From the NCBI RefSeq assembly GCF_000768555.3, contig NZ_KN293991.1:186001-250000 (forward strand): a stretch of 64,000 bases of DNA, given 5' to 3'. The notes beneath the pieces were generated by a model. The model saw only the letters and a list, made by a program, of their open reading frames with translations. It made no database searches and was not told the DNA's origin. Shown here piece by piece: positions 55,489-64,000 of the stretch (the first letter of the stretch is position 1; each line of letters opens with the position of its first letter). This stretch comes from Roseovarius mucosus DSM 17069 (GTDB taxonomy: Bacteria > Pseudomonadota > Alphaproteobacteria > Rhodobacterales > Rhodobacteraceae). Position numbers and translations under genes: made by a program.

Positions 55489-56001
55489 TCAGGCGTCGGT
55501 TTCTGCGGCCTTGCGCGGCAGCACCCAATCGGCGCGCGGAAAGTGGCAGGTATAGCCCTGCGGGAACCGCTTGAGATAATCCTGATGCTCGGGCTCTGCT
55601 TCCCAGAAATCCCCGACCGGCTCGACCTCGGTCACGACCTTGCCGGGCCACAGACCGCTGGCCTCGACATCGGCAATGGTGCGCAGCGCTTCGGCTTTTT
55701 GCGCGTCGTCGCAATAATAGATCGCCGAGCGATAGCTGAGACCGATGTCATTGCCCTGCCGGTTCACTGTGGTCGGATCATGGATCTGGAAAAAGAATTC
55801 GAGGAGCCGCCGATAGCTGATGCGCGCCGGATCAAAGAAGATCTCGATCCCCTCGGCATGGGTCCCATGATTGCGATAGGTGGCATTTGCCACATCGCCG
55901 CCGGTATACCCCACGCGGGTCGAGATCACGCCCGGCAGCTTGCGGATCAGATCCTGCATGCCCCAGAAACATCCCCCCGCCAGAACGGCGCGTTCGCTCA
56001 T
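55489..56001 (-). CDS. msrA: Peptide-methionine (S)-S-oxide reductase MsrA
   Basis: 170 residues from the ATG at 56001. GGCFWG (9-14) contains the catalytic Cys11; [31 protein letters not shown] is the family core. It repairs methionine S-sulfoxides in the cytoplasm. Its start overlaps the msrB stop by 4 bp. The frame continues upstream inside msrB, but no better start exists there. Confidence 0.94.
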   Translation of the reverse strand: MSERAVLAGGCFWGMQDLIRKLPGVISTRVGYTGGDVANATYRNHGTHAEGIEIFFDPARISYRRLLEFFFQIHDPTTVNRQGNDIGLSYRSAIYYCDDAQKAEALRTIADVEASGLWPGKVVTEVEPVGDFWEAEPEHQDYLKRFPQGYTCHFPRADWVLPRKAAETDA

Positions 56002-56447
56002 GTCACATCCTCCACCTGATCGAGATACGCTGCGTATCCCTCTGCTTCCATGTCGTCGCGATGAATGAATCGCAGGCTTGCCGAGTTGATGCAATAGCGC
56101 AGGCCGCCCCGATCACGCGGCCCGTCCGGAAAGACATGCCCCAGATGGCTGTCCCCATGCGCGCTGCGCACTTCGGTCCGGATCATGCCAAGGGTGAAAT
56201 CGTGCAACTCCTTCACATGCGCGGGTTCTAGCGGCTTGGTGAAACTGGGCCAGCCGCAGCCGGATTCGTATTTGTCCGAACTTGCAAAGAGCGGCTCTCC
56301 GCTGACGATATCCACGTAAATCCCCGGCTCCTTGTTGTGCAGGTATTTGCCGGTGCCGGGATGCTCTGTCCCGTTCCTCTGAGTTACCCGGAATTCCTCG
56401 GGGCTGAGAGCCGCGATTTTTTCCGGCGTCTTGTGATATTGGGTCAC
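55998..56447 (-). CDS. msrB: Peptide-methionine (R)-S-oxide reductase MsrB
   Basis: 149 residues from GTG 56447, chosen because AGGAGG sits 7 bases before it; the frame extends to another GTG at 56471. Catalytic Cys119 lies in [15 protein letters not shown], and SGCGWPSF supplies Cys64. The paired CxxC zinc motifs of many MsrB proteins are absent ([13 protein letters not shown] instead of Y-x-C-x-x-C-G). It reduces methionine R-sulfoxides. Confidence 0.93.
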   Translation of the reverse strand: MTQYHKTPEKIAALSPEEFRVTQRNGTEHPGTGKYLHNKEPGIYVDIVSGEPLFASSDKYESGCGWPSFTKPLEPAHVKELHDFTLGMIRTEVRSAHGDSHLGHVFPDGPRDRGGLRYCINSASLRFIHRDDMEAEGYAAYLDQVEDVT

Positions 56448-56566
56448 GTCTGCGCCTCCTGTGATGGTCACATGCTATCAGATGGATCGGCGGTGGAAAA
56501 ATCAAATAGGGGCGCGGTGATCCGGTGATCACAAGATCGCGTATTACATAAAAACAGGAGGATACC

Positions 56567-57085
56567 ATGCGGTTCATCGCTATCTTGTTTGCGAGCGTCT
56601 TCGCGGTACCGGCCTTGGCGCTCGATCTTGATGCGCCCTTTGGCAATATCGACGGGGGCGAAATCCGGCTCTCGGATTGGGTGGGCCAGCCCGTGCTCGT
56701 GGTCAATACCGCCTCGCGCTGCGGTTTCACCCCGCAATATGAAGGGCTTCAGGCGCTCTATGATGCGTATCGCGACCGTGGTTTGGTGGTGCTTGCCGTG
56801 CCCTCGGACGATTTCCGGCAAGAGCTGTCGAGCGAGGCGGAGGTCAAGGAATTCTGCGAGGTCAATTTCGGGCTCGACCTTCCGATGACGACCATCACCT
56901 CGGTACGGGGCGACGCGGTCCATCCGTTCTATGCCTCGGTTCTGGCTGAAACCGGGTTTGCGCCCAGCTGGAACTTCAACAAAGTTCTCATCACCCCAGA
57001 GGGCGAGGTCGCAGGCACTTGGGGTTCGACCACGCGACCGACCGCGGGAGCGATTACGAAAAAGATCGAAGCGATGTTGAACTGA
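56567..57085 (+). CDS. Periplasmic glutathione peroxidase-family thiol peroxidase
   Basis: 172 residues. Signal peptide MRFIAILFASVFAVPALA (1-18), so exported. Peroxidatic Cys52 in NTASRCGFTPQYEGLQ and the conserved Trp-Asn in SWNFNKVLI. Gpx-family proteins in bacteria usually use thioredoxin-like reductants. AGGAGG precedes the ATG. It stands alone, divergent from msrBA, which suggests an oxidative-damage repair neighbourhood. Confidence 0.87.
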   Translation: MRFIAILFASVFAVPALALDLDAPFGNIDGGEIRLSDWVGQPVLVVNTASRCGFTPQYEGLQALYDAYRDRGLVVLAVPSDDFRQELSSEAEVKEFCEVNFGLDLPMTTITSVRGDAVHPFYASVLAETGFAPSWNFNKVLITPEGEVAGTWGSTTRPTAGAITKKIEAMLN

Positions 57086-57138
57086 GGCGGGCTTGCCTGC
57101 CGCGGTACTCCTGTTTCTCGGTACCGATGAGATGCAAA

Positions 57139-57160
57139 GCCCCGGTGTTTCCACCGGGGC
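57139..57160. repeat. GC-rich hairpin, copy 1
   Basis: GCCCCGGTG-TTTC-CACCGGGGC, a perfect 9-bp stem 53 bp after the peroxidase stop; probably its terminator despite the lack of a T-run. It is nearly identical to the hairpin at 57355-57376. Confidence 0.55.
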
Positions 57161-57287
57161 GAGCATTGGCGTGCATGTACGTGAGTGATGGCCCAGCCAA
57201 TTACCAAGAAACAGAGTCTGGAGAACAAGTATACCTATCCACACGGATATATTTCGCAGAAGAACCGGCGTCTTTCACGGGGAATAA

Positions 57288-57327
57288 CCGCGGAGCGCGA
57301 ACCGTAAGGGAAACCTTACCTCTGCGG
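57288..57327. other. Nested inverted repeat, possibly structured RNA
   Basis: The inner hairpin GTAAGG-GAAA-CCTTAC (57304-57319) with a GNRA-type loop is enclosed by CCGCGGAG (57288-57295) and CTCTGCGG (57320-57327), 7 of 8 pairing. It lies in the 314-bp gene-free stretch 57086-57399 between the peroxidase and pnp. No known RNA family is recognised. Confidence 0.3.
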
Positions 57328-57354
57328 GCCATCTAGTCCGCAGTCATGAAAAAA

Positions 57355-57376
57355 GCCCCGGCGTTTCCGCCGGGGC
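57355..57376 (-). terminator. Intrinsic terminator of pnp (bidirectional)
   Basis: GCCCCGGCG-TTTC-CGCCGGGGC, a 9-bp stem; on the minus strand it is followed by TTTTTT, 24 bp after the pnp stop. The plus-strand side also has a T-rich tail (CTCTTTTC), so it can stop both convergent transcripts. Confidence 0.88.
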
Positions 57377-57399
57377 CTCTTTTCTCCTCTAAAGAAGCC

Positions 57400-59541
57400 T
57401 TATTCGGCTTCTTTGTCGCCCTTCTCGGGCACGATTTCTTCGCCGGTCACCTGATCGACCACCTTCATCGACAGGCGCACCTTGCCGCGATCGTCAAAGC
57501 CCAGGAGCTTGACCTTCACGTCCTGACCTTCCTTGAGCACGTCGCTCGGGTGGTTCAGGCGGCGGTTCTCGATCTGGCTGACATGCACCAGACCGTCGCG
57601 TTTGCCAAAGAAATTGACGAAAGCACCGAAATCCACGAGCTTGACGACCTTGCCGTCATAGATCTTGCCTTCTTCCGGCTCTGCCACGATCGACCAGATC
57701 ATGTCATAGGCCTTTTTGATCGACTCACCGTTCGGAGAGGCGATCTTGATGATGCCCTCGTCGTTGATGTCGACCTTGGCCCCGGACACTTCGACGATCT
57801 CGCGGATCACCTTGCCGCCCGACCCGATGACTTCGCGGATCTTGTCGGTGGGAATCTGCATGGTCTCGATGCGCGGTGCGTGAATGCTGAACTCTGCCGC
57901 ACCCGACAGCGCCTTGTTCATCTCACCAAGGATGTGCAGACGACCGGCCTTGGCCTGTTCCAGCGCCTTTTTCATGATCTCGGGCGTGATGCCCGCAACC
58001 TTGATGTCCATCTGGAGCGAGGTGATGCCCTCGGCGGTGCCAGCCACCTTGAAATCCATGTCGCCCAGGTGATCTTCATCGCCCAGAATATCCGACAGGA
58101 TCGCAAAAGAGCCGTCTTCTTCGAGCACGAGGCCCATGGCCACACCAGCGACTGAGGTCTTGAGCGGCACACCAGCATCCATCATCGACAGCGACCCGCC
58201 ACAGACCGACGCCATAGACGATGACCCGTTCGATTCGGTGATTTCGGACACCAGACGAACCGTGTAGGGGAAATCGGTCGCGGGCGGCAGAACCGCCTGA
58301 AGCGCGCGCCAAGCAAGCTTGCCATGGCCGATTTCACGGCGCCCCGGAGCGCCAACGCGTCCGGCTTCGCCCACCGAATAGGGAGGGAAGTTGTAGTGTA
58401 GCAGGAAGTTCGATTTGAAATTCCCGTGCAGCGCGTCGATGAACTGTTCGTCATCGCCGGTGCCAAGCGTGGTTACGACCAGTGCCTGCGTTTCGCCGCG
58501 TGTGAACAGCGACGACCCATGGGTGCGCGGCAGAAGGCCGGTTTCGCAGACGATGGGGCGAATCTCGTCCAGACGACGCCCGTCGATCCGGTTGCCATTC
58601 TTGACCACATCGCCCCGCAGAACCGCCGATTCCAGCTTCTTGAACGCCGAACCGAGGTTTTCGTCTGCCAGTTGCTCTTCGCTCAGCTTGGCCTTGATGG
58701 CCTCGCGGGCTGCGGAAATCGCATGGGTGCGTTCCTGCTTGTCGCGAATGGCAAAAGCGGCACGCATCTGCTCTTCACCGGCCGCTTTCACGGCTGCATA
58801 GAGATCAGAGTAATCTGGCGGGGTGAAATTGAACGGCTCTTTGGCACATTCTTCAGCCAGCGAAATGATCAGATCACAGACCGGCTTGATCTGCTCATGC
58901 GCAAAGGTGACAGCGCCCAGCATTTCCTCTTCGGTCAGCTCGTAAGCTTCGGATTCCACCATCATCACGGCGTCTTTGGTGCCGGCCACAACCAGATCAA
59001 GACGCTGCTCGGGGTTGTTGCGCAGATCGTGCATGTCGTCGATCTCGGGGTTGAGGATGTATTCCCCATCCACAAAACCCACGCGGCACCCTGCGATTGG
59101 ACCCATGAACGGCGCGCCCGAAATTGTCAGGGCTGCAGAGGTTGCGATCAGCGCTACGATATCAGGGTCATTCACCAGATCGTGACTGAGCACAGTGCAC
59201 ATCACCAGCGTTTCATGTTTGAAGCCCGGCACGAACAGTGGGCGGATCGGGCGGTCGATCAGGCGCGCGGTCAGTGTCTCTTTCTCAGAGGGCCGTGCCT
59301 CACGCTTGAAGAAGCCGCCGGGCACCTTGCCTGCGGCATAGTATTTCTCTTGATAATGCACGGTCAGCGGAAAGAAATCCTGACCGGGTTTTGCCTCTTT
59401 GGCAAAGGTTACGTTGGCCATGACCGAGGTCTCGCCAAGCGTGGCAATAACCGTCCCGTCCGCCTGACGGGCGATTTTGCCAGTTTCCAGAGTGAGGGTT
59501 TCCTCCCCCCACTGCATCGATTTTTTCGTCTCTTTGAACAT
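57400..59541 (-). CDS. pnp: Polyribonucleotide nucleotidyltransferase (PNPase)
   Basis: 713 residues from the ATG at 59541 (AGGAAA upstream). Two RNase PH domains ([25 protein letters not shown] at the N-terminus; [22 protein letters not shown] starting the second), the catalytic-core region with [23 protein letters not shown], then KH ([15 protein letters not shown]) and S1 ([33 protein letters not shown]) domains. It degrades RNA 3'-5' phosphorolytically in the degradosome. It lies downstream of rpsO in the conserved rpsO-pnp order. Confidence 0.97.
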   Translation of the reverse strand: MFKETKKSMQWGEETLTLETGKIARQADGTVIATLGETSVMANVTFAKEAKPGQDFFPLTVHYQEKYYAAGKVPGGFFKREARPSEKETLTARLIDRPIRPLFVPGFKHETLVMCTVLSHDLVNDPDIVALIATSAALTISGAPFMGPIAGCRVGFVDGEYILNPEIDDMHDLRNNPEQRLDLVVAGTKDAVMMVESEAYELTEEEMLGAVTFAHEQIKPVCDLIISLAEECAKEPFNFTPPDYSDLYAAVKAAGEEQMRAAFAIRDKQERTHAISAAREAIKAKLSEEQLADENLGSAFKKLESAVLRGDVVKNGNRIDGRRLDEIRPIVCETGLLPRTHGSSLFTRGETQALVVTTLGTGDDEQFIDALHGNFKSNFLLHYNFPPYSVGEAGRVGAPGRREIGHGKLAWRALQAVLPPATDFPYTVRLVSEITESNGSSSMASVCGGSLSMMDAGVPLKTSVAGVAMGLVLEEDGSFAILSDILGDEDHLGDMDFKVAGTAEGITSLQMDIKVAGITPEIMKKALEQAKAGRLHILGEMNKALSGAAEFSIHAPRIETMQIPTDKIREVIGSGGKVIREIVEVSGAKVDINDEGIIKIASPNGESIKKAYDMIWSIVAEPEEGKIYDGKVVKLVDFGAFVNFFGKRDGLVHVSQIENRRLNHPSDVLKEGQDVKVKLLGFDDRGKVRLSMKVVDQVTGEEIVPEKGDKEAE

Positions 59542-59680
59542 CACGTTTCCTAAGTTGGCCGGTCCGGGCGTATCCCGTCGGGCCCATTTGCATCCGGGGC
59601 CGCATTGCCCCGCGGCTTTTGGTTCTTCATCCTGCATTCCCGGCAAAGCCGGACCGGGACAGCAATCGGATCATACGAAA

Positions 59681-59704
59681 ACCGCGCCCTTTTGGAGGCG
59701 CGGT
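59681..59704 (-). terminator. Terminator-like hairpin between rpsO and pnp
   Basis: ACCGCGCC/GGCGCGGT (8-bp stem, 8-base loop); on the minus strand it is followed by TTTT. It lies 9 bp after the rpsO stop and probably lowers read-through into pnp. Confidence 0.75.
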
Positions 59705-59712
59705 ATTTTGTC

Positions 59713-59982
59713 TTAGCGGCGGATGCCGAGGCGCTTGATGAGGTCCTGATAACGGGCCTCATTCTTGCCCTTGAGGTAGTCCAACAGTTTGCGGCGCTGT
59801 GCGACCATCATCAAGAGACCACGACGACCGTGGTTGTCTTTCTTGTGGGTCTTGAAATGCTCGGTTAGCGTGGTGATCCGCGAGGTCAGGATCGCAATCT
59901 GCACTTCGGGCGAACCGGTGTCGCCTTCTTTGGTTGCGAATTCCTTGATAACGCGTTCTTTTTCTGCAGCAGTAATCGACAT
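59713..59982 (-). CDS. rpsO: 30S ribosomal protein S15
   Basis: 89 residues, exact family length, from ATG 59982 with AAGGAG upstream. [37 protein letters not shown] is the S15 signature, and it ends [12 protein letters not shown]. It is a primary 16S rRNA binder. Followed by a hairpin and pnp. Confidence 0.98.
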   Translation of the reverse strand: MSITAAEKERVIKEFATKEGDTGSPEVQIAILTSRITTLTEHFKTHKKDNHGRRGLLMMVAQRRKLLDYLKGKNEARYQDLIKRLGIRR

Positions 59983-60137
59983 CGGGGTCTCCTTGCATAA
60001 AAGTGTCGGGCACAAGCCGGGATGTCGTCCAGCAAGGTCCATGGAATACCCTTGGGACCATGCCCAAAGGATACGCGCGTATAGGGGAAAAACCCTGAAA
60101 TGGAAAGCGTGAATCGCGACGCCCCGCGCGTCTGCGG

Positions 60138-61130
60138 CTAGAGACCGCGGATCACCGGCAGAGCCTCGCGTGGAAAGAGCGCGATATGGTCCAGCGTGAG
60201 GCCTGTGGCATTGCCAATCGTGGCAATCTGCACCCCGTTCAGTAGCAGCGCTTGCGCCGTTTCACCCTCAGGTCCGCGTTCAAGCGTCAGGTTCGGCTCA
60301 ACCCCCGCCTGAGCCTCATAAAACACAAACAGTCGATCCTCTTCGGGGTGGAAATCGAGAATTTTTGCCGCCTGACCATCTGTGATCCAATCCCCTATCA
60401 TCACAGTGTCGCTGCCCGATCCGGAATCGACCAGATCACCTTGGCCTGCAAGGATCACATCATCCCCTCCGCCGCCATTAAGGAAATCCCCGCCATCCGT
60501 ATCGTCGAGCGTGCTTGTTGCCGGATCATCGCGCAGGCCCAGGATCACATCGTCGCCCCATCCACCCCAGAGGGTGTCGCGCCCCGGACCCCCGTGCAGC
60601 GTGTCATCGCCGATGTCGCCATGCAGCGCATCGTCGCCCGCACCCCCGCGCAAGAGATCGTTGCCGGCGCTGCCGACCACGCTGTCATTGCCTTCGCCGC
60701 CAGATAGATCATCATGGCCATTGTGGCCAAAGAGGGTATCTGCGCCCGCGCCGCCGAAAAGGGAATCCGCCCCGTTTCCGCCGTGCAGCACATCATCGCC
60801 GATATCGCCGGACACGAGATCATCGTCCTCGCCGCCAAGCAAGATGTCATCCCCGGCGCCGCCGGAAATAGTGTCCTGCGCACCCGAGCCGTTGATCTGA
60901 TCGTCTAGGGCGGTTCCGGTCAGGGTCTCTGACTGGGGTGTCCCGCTTATGATTTCCCCTTCGCCCGCGGGGGCATTTGGCCCGATCACGGTTTCCAGCA
61001 GATCCGGCGCTTCGTCAGTCTCTTGTGCCTCTGCGCCGTGATCCTCGGTTTCCTCGGACACAGGCTGTAAACCCACAAATGCCGCCGCGCCGACAGCAAC
61101 CATCCCCAGAAGACCCGCAAACATCAACAT
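60138..61130 (-). CDS. Membrane-anchored RTX (hemolysin-type) calcium-binding repeat protein
   Basis: 330 residues from ATG 61130; a longer start at 61187 is possible. One N-terminal hydrophobic segment (about 2-22), an acidic linker, then about a dozen GGxGxDxLx nonapeptides between about 70 and 200 (for example [11 protein letters not shown] and [11 protein letters not shown]), an interruption ([14 protein letters not shown]), two more repeats and a compact C-terminal domain. The repeats should form a Ca2+-filled beta-roll outside the membrane. No type I secretion genes are nearby. The function is unknown. Confidence 0.78.
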   Translation of the reverse strand: MLMFAGLLGMVAVGAAAFVGLQPVSEETEDHGAEAQETDEAPDLLETVIGPNAPAGEGEIISGTPQSETLTGTALDDQINGSGAQDTISGGAGDDILLGGEDDDLVSGDIGDDVLHGGNGADSLFGGAGADTLFGHNGHDDLSGGEGNDSVVGSAGNDLLRGGAGDDALHGDIGDDTLHGGPGRDTLWGGWGDDVILGLRDDPATSTLDDTDGGDFLNGGGGDDVILAGQGDLVDSGSGSDTVMIGDWITDGQAAKILDFHPEEDRLFVFYEAQAGVEPNLTLERGPEGETAQALLLNGVQIATIGNATGLTLDHIALFPREALPVIRGL

Positions 61131-61214
61131 CGCACGCCACTCACATTGACCCGCGATGATTAGACGCCCGGCGCACCGAACTGGCAATTGCTTATGAACT
61201 CTGTGGTTAACGCC

Positions 61215-62162
61215 TTAGCGGCCCGGCGGGACCACCTCATAACCCTGTTCCTCGGGCTCATCATCCACCATTTCGGCCGGAAATCCCGGCGCGCGAATGT
61301 CGAGGCCGGTCGCCTCTTCCAGCCGTTTGATGATGTCATCGGACTGCGCGCGCTCGCCATAGCGCCGGATGCCATCGTCGAAGATCGAGATCATCAGCGG
61401 CGAAATTTCCAGCGGCACGCCTGCGTCGTCGGCGATCTTCTGGAAGAGGCCGATATCCTTTTTCACCAGATCCATCGTAAAACTGATGTCGCGGCTTCCG
61501 TTCAGAATGACTTGGCTTTCGGTCTCATGCACAAAGGAATTGCCGGAACTGATCTTGATCGCCTCGTAGGTTGTCGCGAGGTCAAGCCCCGCCCCCTTCA
61601 TCGTCACCATAGCCTCGCAGAGCGTCAGCAGATTGGCGGTGGCGAGATAGTTGGTCATCACCTTGAGCAAAGAGGCGCTGCCGATCTCTCCGGTGTGCAA
61701 GAGCCGCCGACCCAAGGTCTTGAGCAGCGGCAGAATCCGCTCGAACGTGGCCCGGTCGCAGCCCGCGAAGATCGAGATATTGCCGGTATCCGCCCGATGG
61801 CAGCCACCCGACACGGGGCAATCCACCGCCGCCCCGCCCGCTGCGATCACGAGCCCGCCCAGACGGCGGATCTCATCTGCATCGGTGGTGGACATTTCCA
61901 TCCAGATCTTGCCGGGCCCGACCTCGGGCAGCATCTGTTGCATGACGGCATCGGACGCGGCAGGCGAGGGCAGGCAGGTGATCACCACGTCGCAATCGCG
62001 CATCATCTGTGCCGGGCTTGTGGCCGCTTTGGCCCCGCGCGCGACAAAGTCGGCGACCAAGTCGCCGTTCAGGTCGTGCACCGTCAGATCATGGCCATTG
62101 CGCAGCAGACTGCCCGAAAGTTTGCCGCCCACATTGCCTAGCCCGATGAAACCAATTTTCAT
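61215..62162 (-). CDS. 3-hydroxyisobutyrate dehydrogenase-family NAD(P)-dependent oxidoreductase
   Basis: 315 residues. N-terminal Rossmann motif GFIGLGNVGGKLSGSLL (4-20), substrate motif DCPVSGGCHRADTGNISI (114-131), catalytic Lys167 in GSASLLKVMTNYLATANLL. It oxidises a beta-hydroxyacid; the exact substrate cannot be told (hydroxyisobutyrate, tartronate semialdehyde and similar are possible). It lies 108 bp downstream of the LacI regulator in the same direction, so is probably under its control. Confidence 0.85.
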   Translation of the reverse strand: MKIGFIGLGNVGGKLSGSLLRNGHDLTVHDLNGDLVADFVARGAKAATSPAQMMRDCDVVITCLPSPAASDAVMQQMLPEVGPGKIWMEMSTTDADEIRRLGGLVIAAGGAAVDCPVSGGCHRADTGNISIFAGCDRATFERILPLLKTLGRRLLHTGEIGSASLLKVMTNYLATANLLTLCEAMVTMKGAGLDLATTYEAIKISSGNSFVHETESQVILNGSRDISFTMDLVKKDIGLFQKIADDAGVPLEISPLMISIFDDGIRRYGERAQSDDIIKRLEEATGLDIRAPGFPAEMVDDEPEEQGYEVVPPGR

Positions 62163-62270
62163 GTCTTTTAATTCCTCTCCCTGCGCCTCTCACTGGGCGA
62201 CTCCGCGCAGACTTTTGCGATTCTGTTCCGAATTGCAAAGCCATTTGCGACAGCATTGGGGAAAAGATGG

Positions 62271-63374
62271 TCAGCGTCGCCGCAATGTGTCGCCAAGGCT
62301 CAGCGTTGGCTCTAGCGTGACGCGCACCGGCGCGCTGTCGTCGGGATTGGCCGCGCGGGCGGCTATGATCTCGGCGGCGCGCCGTCCGATTTCCAGACGG
62401 CAGGCGTCCATCGTTGCAAGGGCCCGCGGCAAACCTTCCAGAAGCTCGACGCCGTTGAAACCCGCAAGCCCCATATCTTTGGGAATGTCGATGCCCTGCT
62501 CGAGAAGGTAGAGAAGCCCACCCGCCCCGATCATGTCGTTGGAGTAGTAGAGGAAATCGAGATCCGGCGTGCGCCGCAGCATCTCGGCGGTCATTTCGCG
62601 CCCCTTGAGAAGCGCCGAACCGCCGGAATAGAATTCATGATCCGCCATCTCGATCCCGGCCTTGGCCAGCGCCTCGGTAAAGCCCTCGAACCGTTTGCGC
62701 GCCCGGTGATCCAGCGGCATCTTGGTGCCCATGAACCCGATCCGCCGATAGCCGGCCTTGATGATCGCCTGCGCCATTTGCTGCCCGGCGCGCCTGTGCG
62801 AAATTCCCACGACCGAGTCGATGGGCGTGCCGTCCACATCCATGATCTCGACCACGGGGATGCCGCTGGCGCGCAGCATGGCGCGGCTGGCATCCGAATG
62901 TTCCAGCCCCGCGATTATCACGCCAGAGGGTCGCCATGAGAGCATCTCGTAGAGGACCTTTTCCTCTTTCTCAGGCCGATATCCCGTAAGCCCCACCACG
63001 GGCTGCAACTCGGTTTCCTCGAGCACCCGGCTGATGCCGGTCATCACCTCGGGAAACACCATGTTCGACATCGAGGGGATGATCACGGCCACCAGATTGA
63101 CCCGCTGACTGGCCAAGGCACCCGCGATCTTGTTGGGCACATAGCCGAGCCGCTTGGCCGCCTCGAGCACGCGCTGGCGTGTGCCATCCGATACATCGCC
63201 CTTGTTGCGCAGAACCCGGCTGACCGTCATCTCGGACACGCCTGCGGCCTCGGACACGTCGCGCAGGGTCAGGGGGTGTCTGTCATGCTGGGTCACGGGG
63301 GGATTGTCCACAAGGTCCTGAACCTTTGTTACCGCGAACACCGTCGCAGGATCAAGCTGCCTGCGCGAATCCAC
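62271..63374 (-). CDS. LacI-family transcriptional regulator
   Basis: 367 residues as drawn from GTG 63374; the HTH begins at about residue 35 (LTLRDVSEAAGVSEMTVSRVLRNKGDVSDGTRQRVLEAAKRLGYVPN), so a start at GTG 63296 is likely nearer the truth. The effector domain (LVAVIIPSMSNMVFPEVMTGI, YYSNDMIGAGGLLYLLEQG) resembles gluconate-type GntR/LacI members. It probably controls the neighbouring beta-hydroxyacid dehydrogenase and genes outside the window. Confidence 0.88.
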   Translation of the reverse strand: MDSRRQLDPATVFAVTKVQDLVDNPPVTQHDRHPLTLRDVSEAAGVSEMTVSRVLRNKGDVSDGTRQRVLEAAKRLGYVPNKIAGALASQRVNLVAVIIPSMSNMVFPEVMTGISRVLEETELQPVVGLTGYRPEKEEKVLYEMLSWRPSGVIIAGLEHSDASRAMLRASGIPVVEIMDVDGTPIDSVVGISHRRAGQQMAQAIIKAGYRRIGFMGTKMPLDHRARKRFEGFTEALAKAGIEMADHEFYSGGSALLKGREMTAEMLRRTPDLDFLYYSNDMIGAGGLLYLLEQGIDIPKDMGLAGFNGVELLEGLPRALATMDACRLEIGRRAAEIIAARAANPDDSAPVRVTLEPTLSLGDTLRRR

Positions 63375-63444
63375 TTCAAAACGTCGCGGCGCGGAAATCG
63401 GACGATGACAAACGCCCCTACCCGCGCTAATCAGGTGCCCGCGT

Positions 63445-63521
63445 GGCCCCGTGGCTCAACAGGATAGAGCAGCCCCCTCCTAAGGGGCAGGTTGCAGGTT
63501 CGAATCCTGCCGGGGTCACCA
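63445..63521 (+). tRNA. tRNA-Arg, anticodon CCT
   Basis: A 77-nt cloverleaf: acceptor GGCCCCG pairs with CGGGGTC (one G-U), D stem GCTC/GAGC, anticodon stem GCCCC/GGGGC with loop CTCCTAA (anticodon CCT at 63479-63481, reads AGG), T arm GCAGG-TTCGAAT-CCTGC, discriminator A and encoded CCA. tRNA-Arg(CCT) genes are common integration targets. Confidence 0.96.
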
Positions 63522-63799
63522 AATTATTATTTAAAATCAAATGACTGTCAGATTTACCTTGGAGCTTCATGCAGCAGTTTGCATGATTATTCGGTCCGTT
63601 TCGCACGGAATCCGGCCTTCGCCTGTACAAAACCTGTACAAGCTGCCGCTCATCGCGCATTCACTGCCCGGTGCAGGCCAAATGAAAACCCCGGCTCGGC
63701 GGCAACCGAAACCGGGGTCGAAGTTCAAGTGAAAGTATCCGACTTTCCCTACGCTTATAGCATCACCAGAGAGATGCCGTCCAGAAAAGAGGTGCGGTC
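63522..63799. other. Gene-free stretch between tRNA-Arg and a RepC-like gene
   Basis: No credible gene. It contains two direct repeats CCTGTACAA (63622-63630 and 63633-63641, 11-bp period) and the hairpin ACCCCGG/CCGGGGT (63688-63718) with an inner TCGG/CCGA stem, which on the minus strand runs into TTTT. No integrase is seen. Confidence 0.45.
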
Positions 63800-64000
63800 A
63801 TGACGCAGCACCTCACACATGGCGGTTTGCCGGATGGTATGACGCGCTGGGAGTTCTTCGGATTGATAGAGAGCGCCCGGCGGCAGCTTGGTCTCAGCAA
63901 AGGTGCTATCGCCTATCTGAAAGTCGCGATCTCGCGCACGATGGACGAGGATTTCCTTGCTGGAAACATTTGCAGCTTCTGGACCTCGGTCACAAAAATT
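63800..64000 (+). CDS. RepC-like replication initiator N-terminus, cut by window edge
   Basis: 67 codons are open to the end of the window from ATG 63800, with AGAGG upstream. The segment RWEFFGLIESARRQLGLSKGAIAYLKVAISR resembles the start of RepC-type plasmid replication initiators (W-x-x-L...AR..LGLS...I..L...IS). If so, a plasmid-like or integrated element starts here next to the tRNA. Too short to be sure; any winged-helix protein with a similar N-terminus is possible. Confidence 0.45.
   Translation, partial: MTQHLTHGGLPDGMTRWEFFGLIESARRQLGLSKGAIAYLKVAISRTMDEDFLAGNICSFWTSVTKI

Noticed and set aside
63427..63660. Leftward 77-residue reading frame containing AGFEPATCPLGGG
   Set aside because: It is the antisense translation of the tRNA-Arg gene, a well-known annotation artefact.
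1..64000. CRISPR arrays, rRNA genes or insertion sequences
   Set aside because: No regularly spaced repeats, rRNA-like sequence or transposase frames were seen in the window.

Overview
The window is a chromosomal segment from an alphaproteobacterium, almost certainly of the Roseobacter group (Rhodobacterales). The evidence is the gene order mnmG-mnmE-rho-hemJ / maf-aroE-coaE-dnaQ, a complete sox locus, TRAP and tripartite tricarboxylate transporters, an Anbu-type proteasome cluster, and moderately high GC with short overlaps between co-directional genes.

Left end (1-8.9 kb): this part looks like the replication origin of the chromosome. A 419-bp gene-free stretch (4379-4797) between divergent hemJ and maf holds two perfect DnaA boxes, an abutting inverted pair of one-mismatch boxes, one further variant and an AT-rich patch. 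Leftward genes are hemJ, rho, mnmE and mnmG (cut by the window edge). Rightward genes are maf, aroE, coaE and dnaQ, converging on secB. A perfect 16-bp parS (ParB site) sits inside the start region of mnmG, 3.2 kb from the origin.

8.9-31 kb is catabolic and accessory. It holds an orphan membrane-anchored receiver-like protein; a TRAP transporter operon (dctP-Q-M plus a MarR-like regulator and an SBF-like permease) divergent from a fused 5-oxoprolinase/hydantoinase across a large palindromic operator; and the Anbu / transglutaminase / alpha-E / circularly permuted ATP-grasp cluster. A succinate dehydrogenase/fumarate reductase-like operon (B-C-D-A) follows, translationally overlapped with a two-subunit class I fumarase/tartrate dehydratase. 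A TauE permease and LysR regulator lie opposite a tctCBA tricarboxylate transporter.

31-47 kb is the sulfur region. It has two half-size YeeE/YedE sulfur transporters with a persulfide dioxygenase-like hydrolase, a wrecked SulP permease gene, leftward soxS-soxR-yeeE, and rightward soxV-W-X-Y-Z-A-B-C-D-E-F followed by a DUF302 protein and another YeeE. This is a full lithotrophic thiosulfate/sulfide oxidation locus, apparently controlled by the ArsR-type persulfide sensor SoxR through ATTC-N8-GAAT-like sites at three promoters.

47-64 kb: a polyamine uptake and catabolism block (class III aminotransferase, GntR regulator, PotF-A-B-C transporter, FAD oxidoreductase), an EamA exporter, msrB-msrA, a periplasmic glutathione peroxidase, pnp and rpsO, a membrane-anchored RTX-repeat protein, a beta-hydroxyacid dehydrogenase with a LacI regulator, and tRNA-Arg(CCT). 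After the tRNA a RepC-like replication gene begins and runs off the window, which suggests the tRNA marks the edge of an integrated element.
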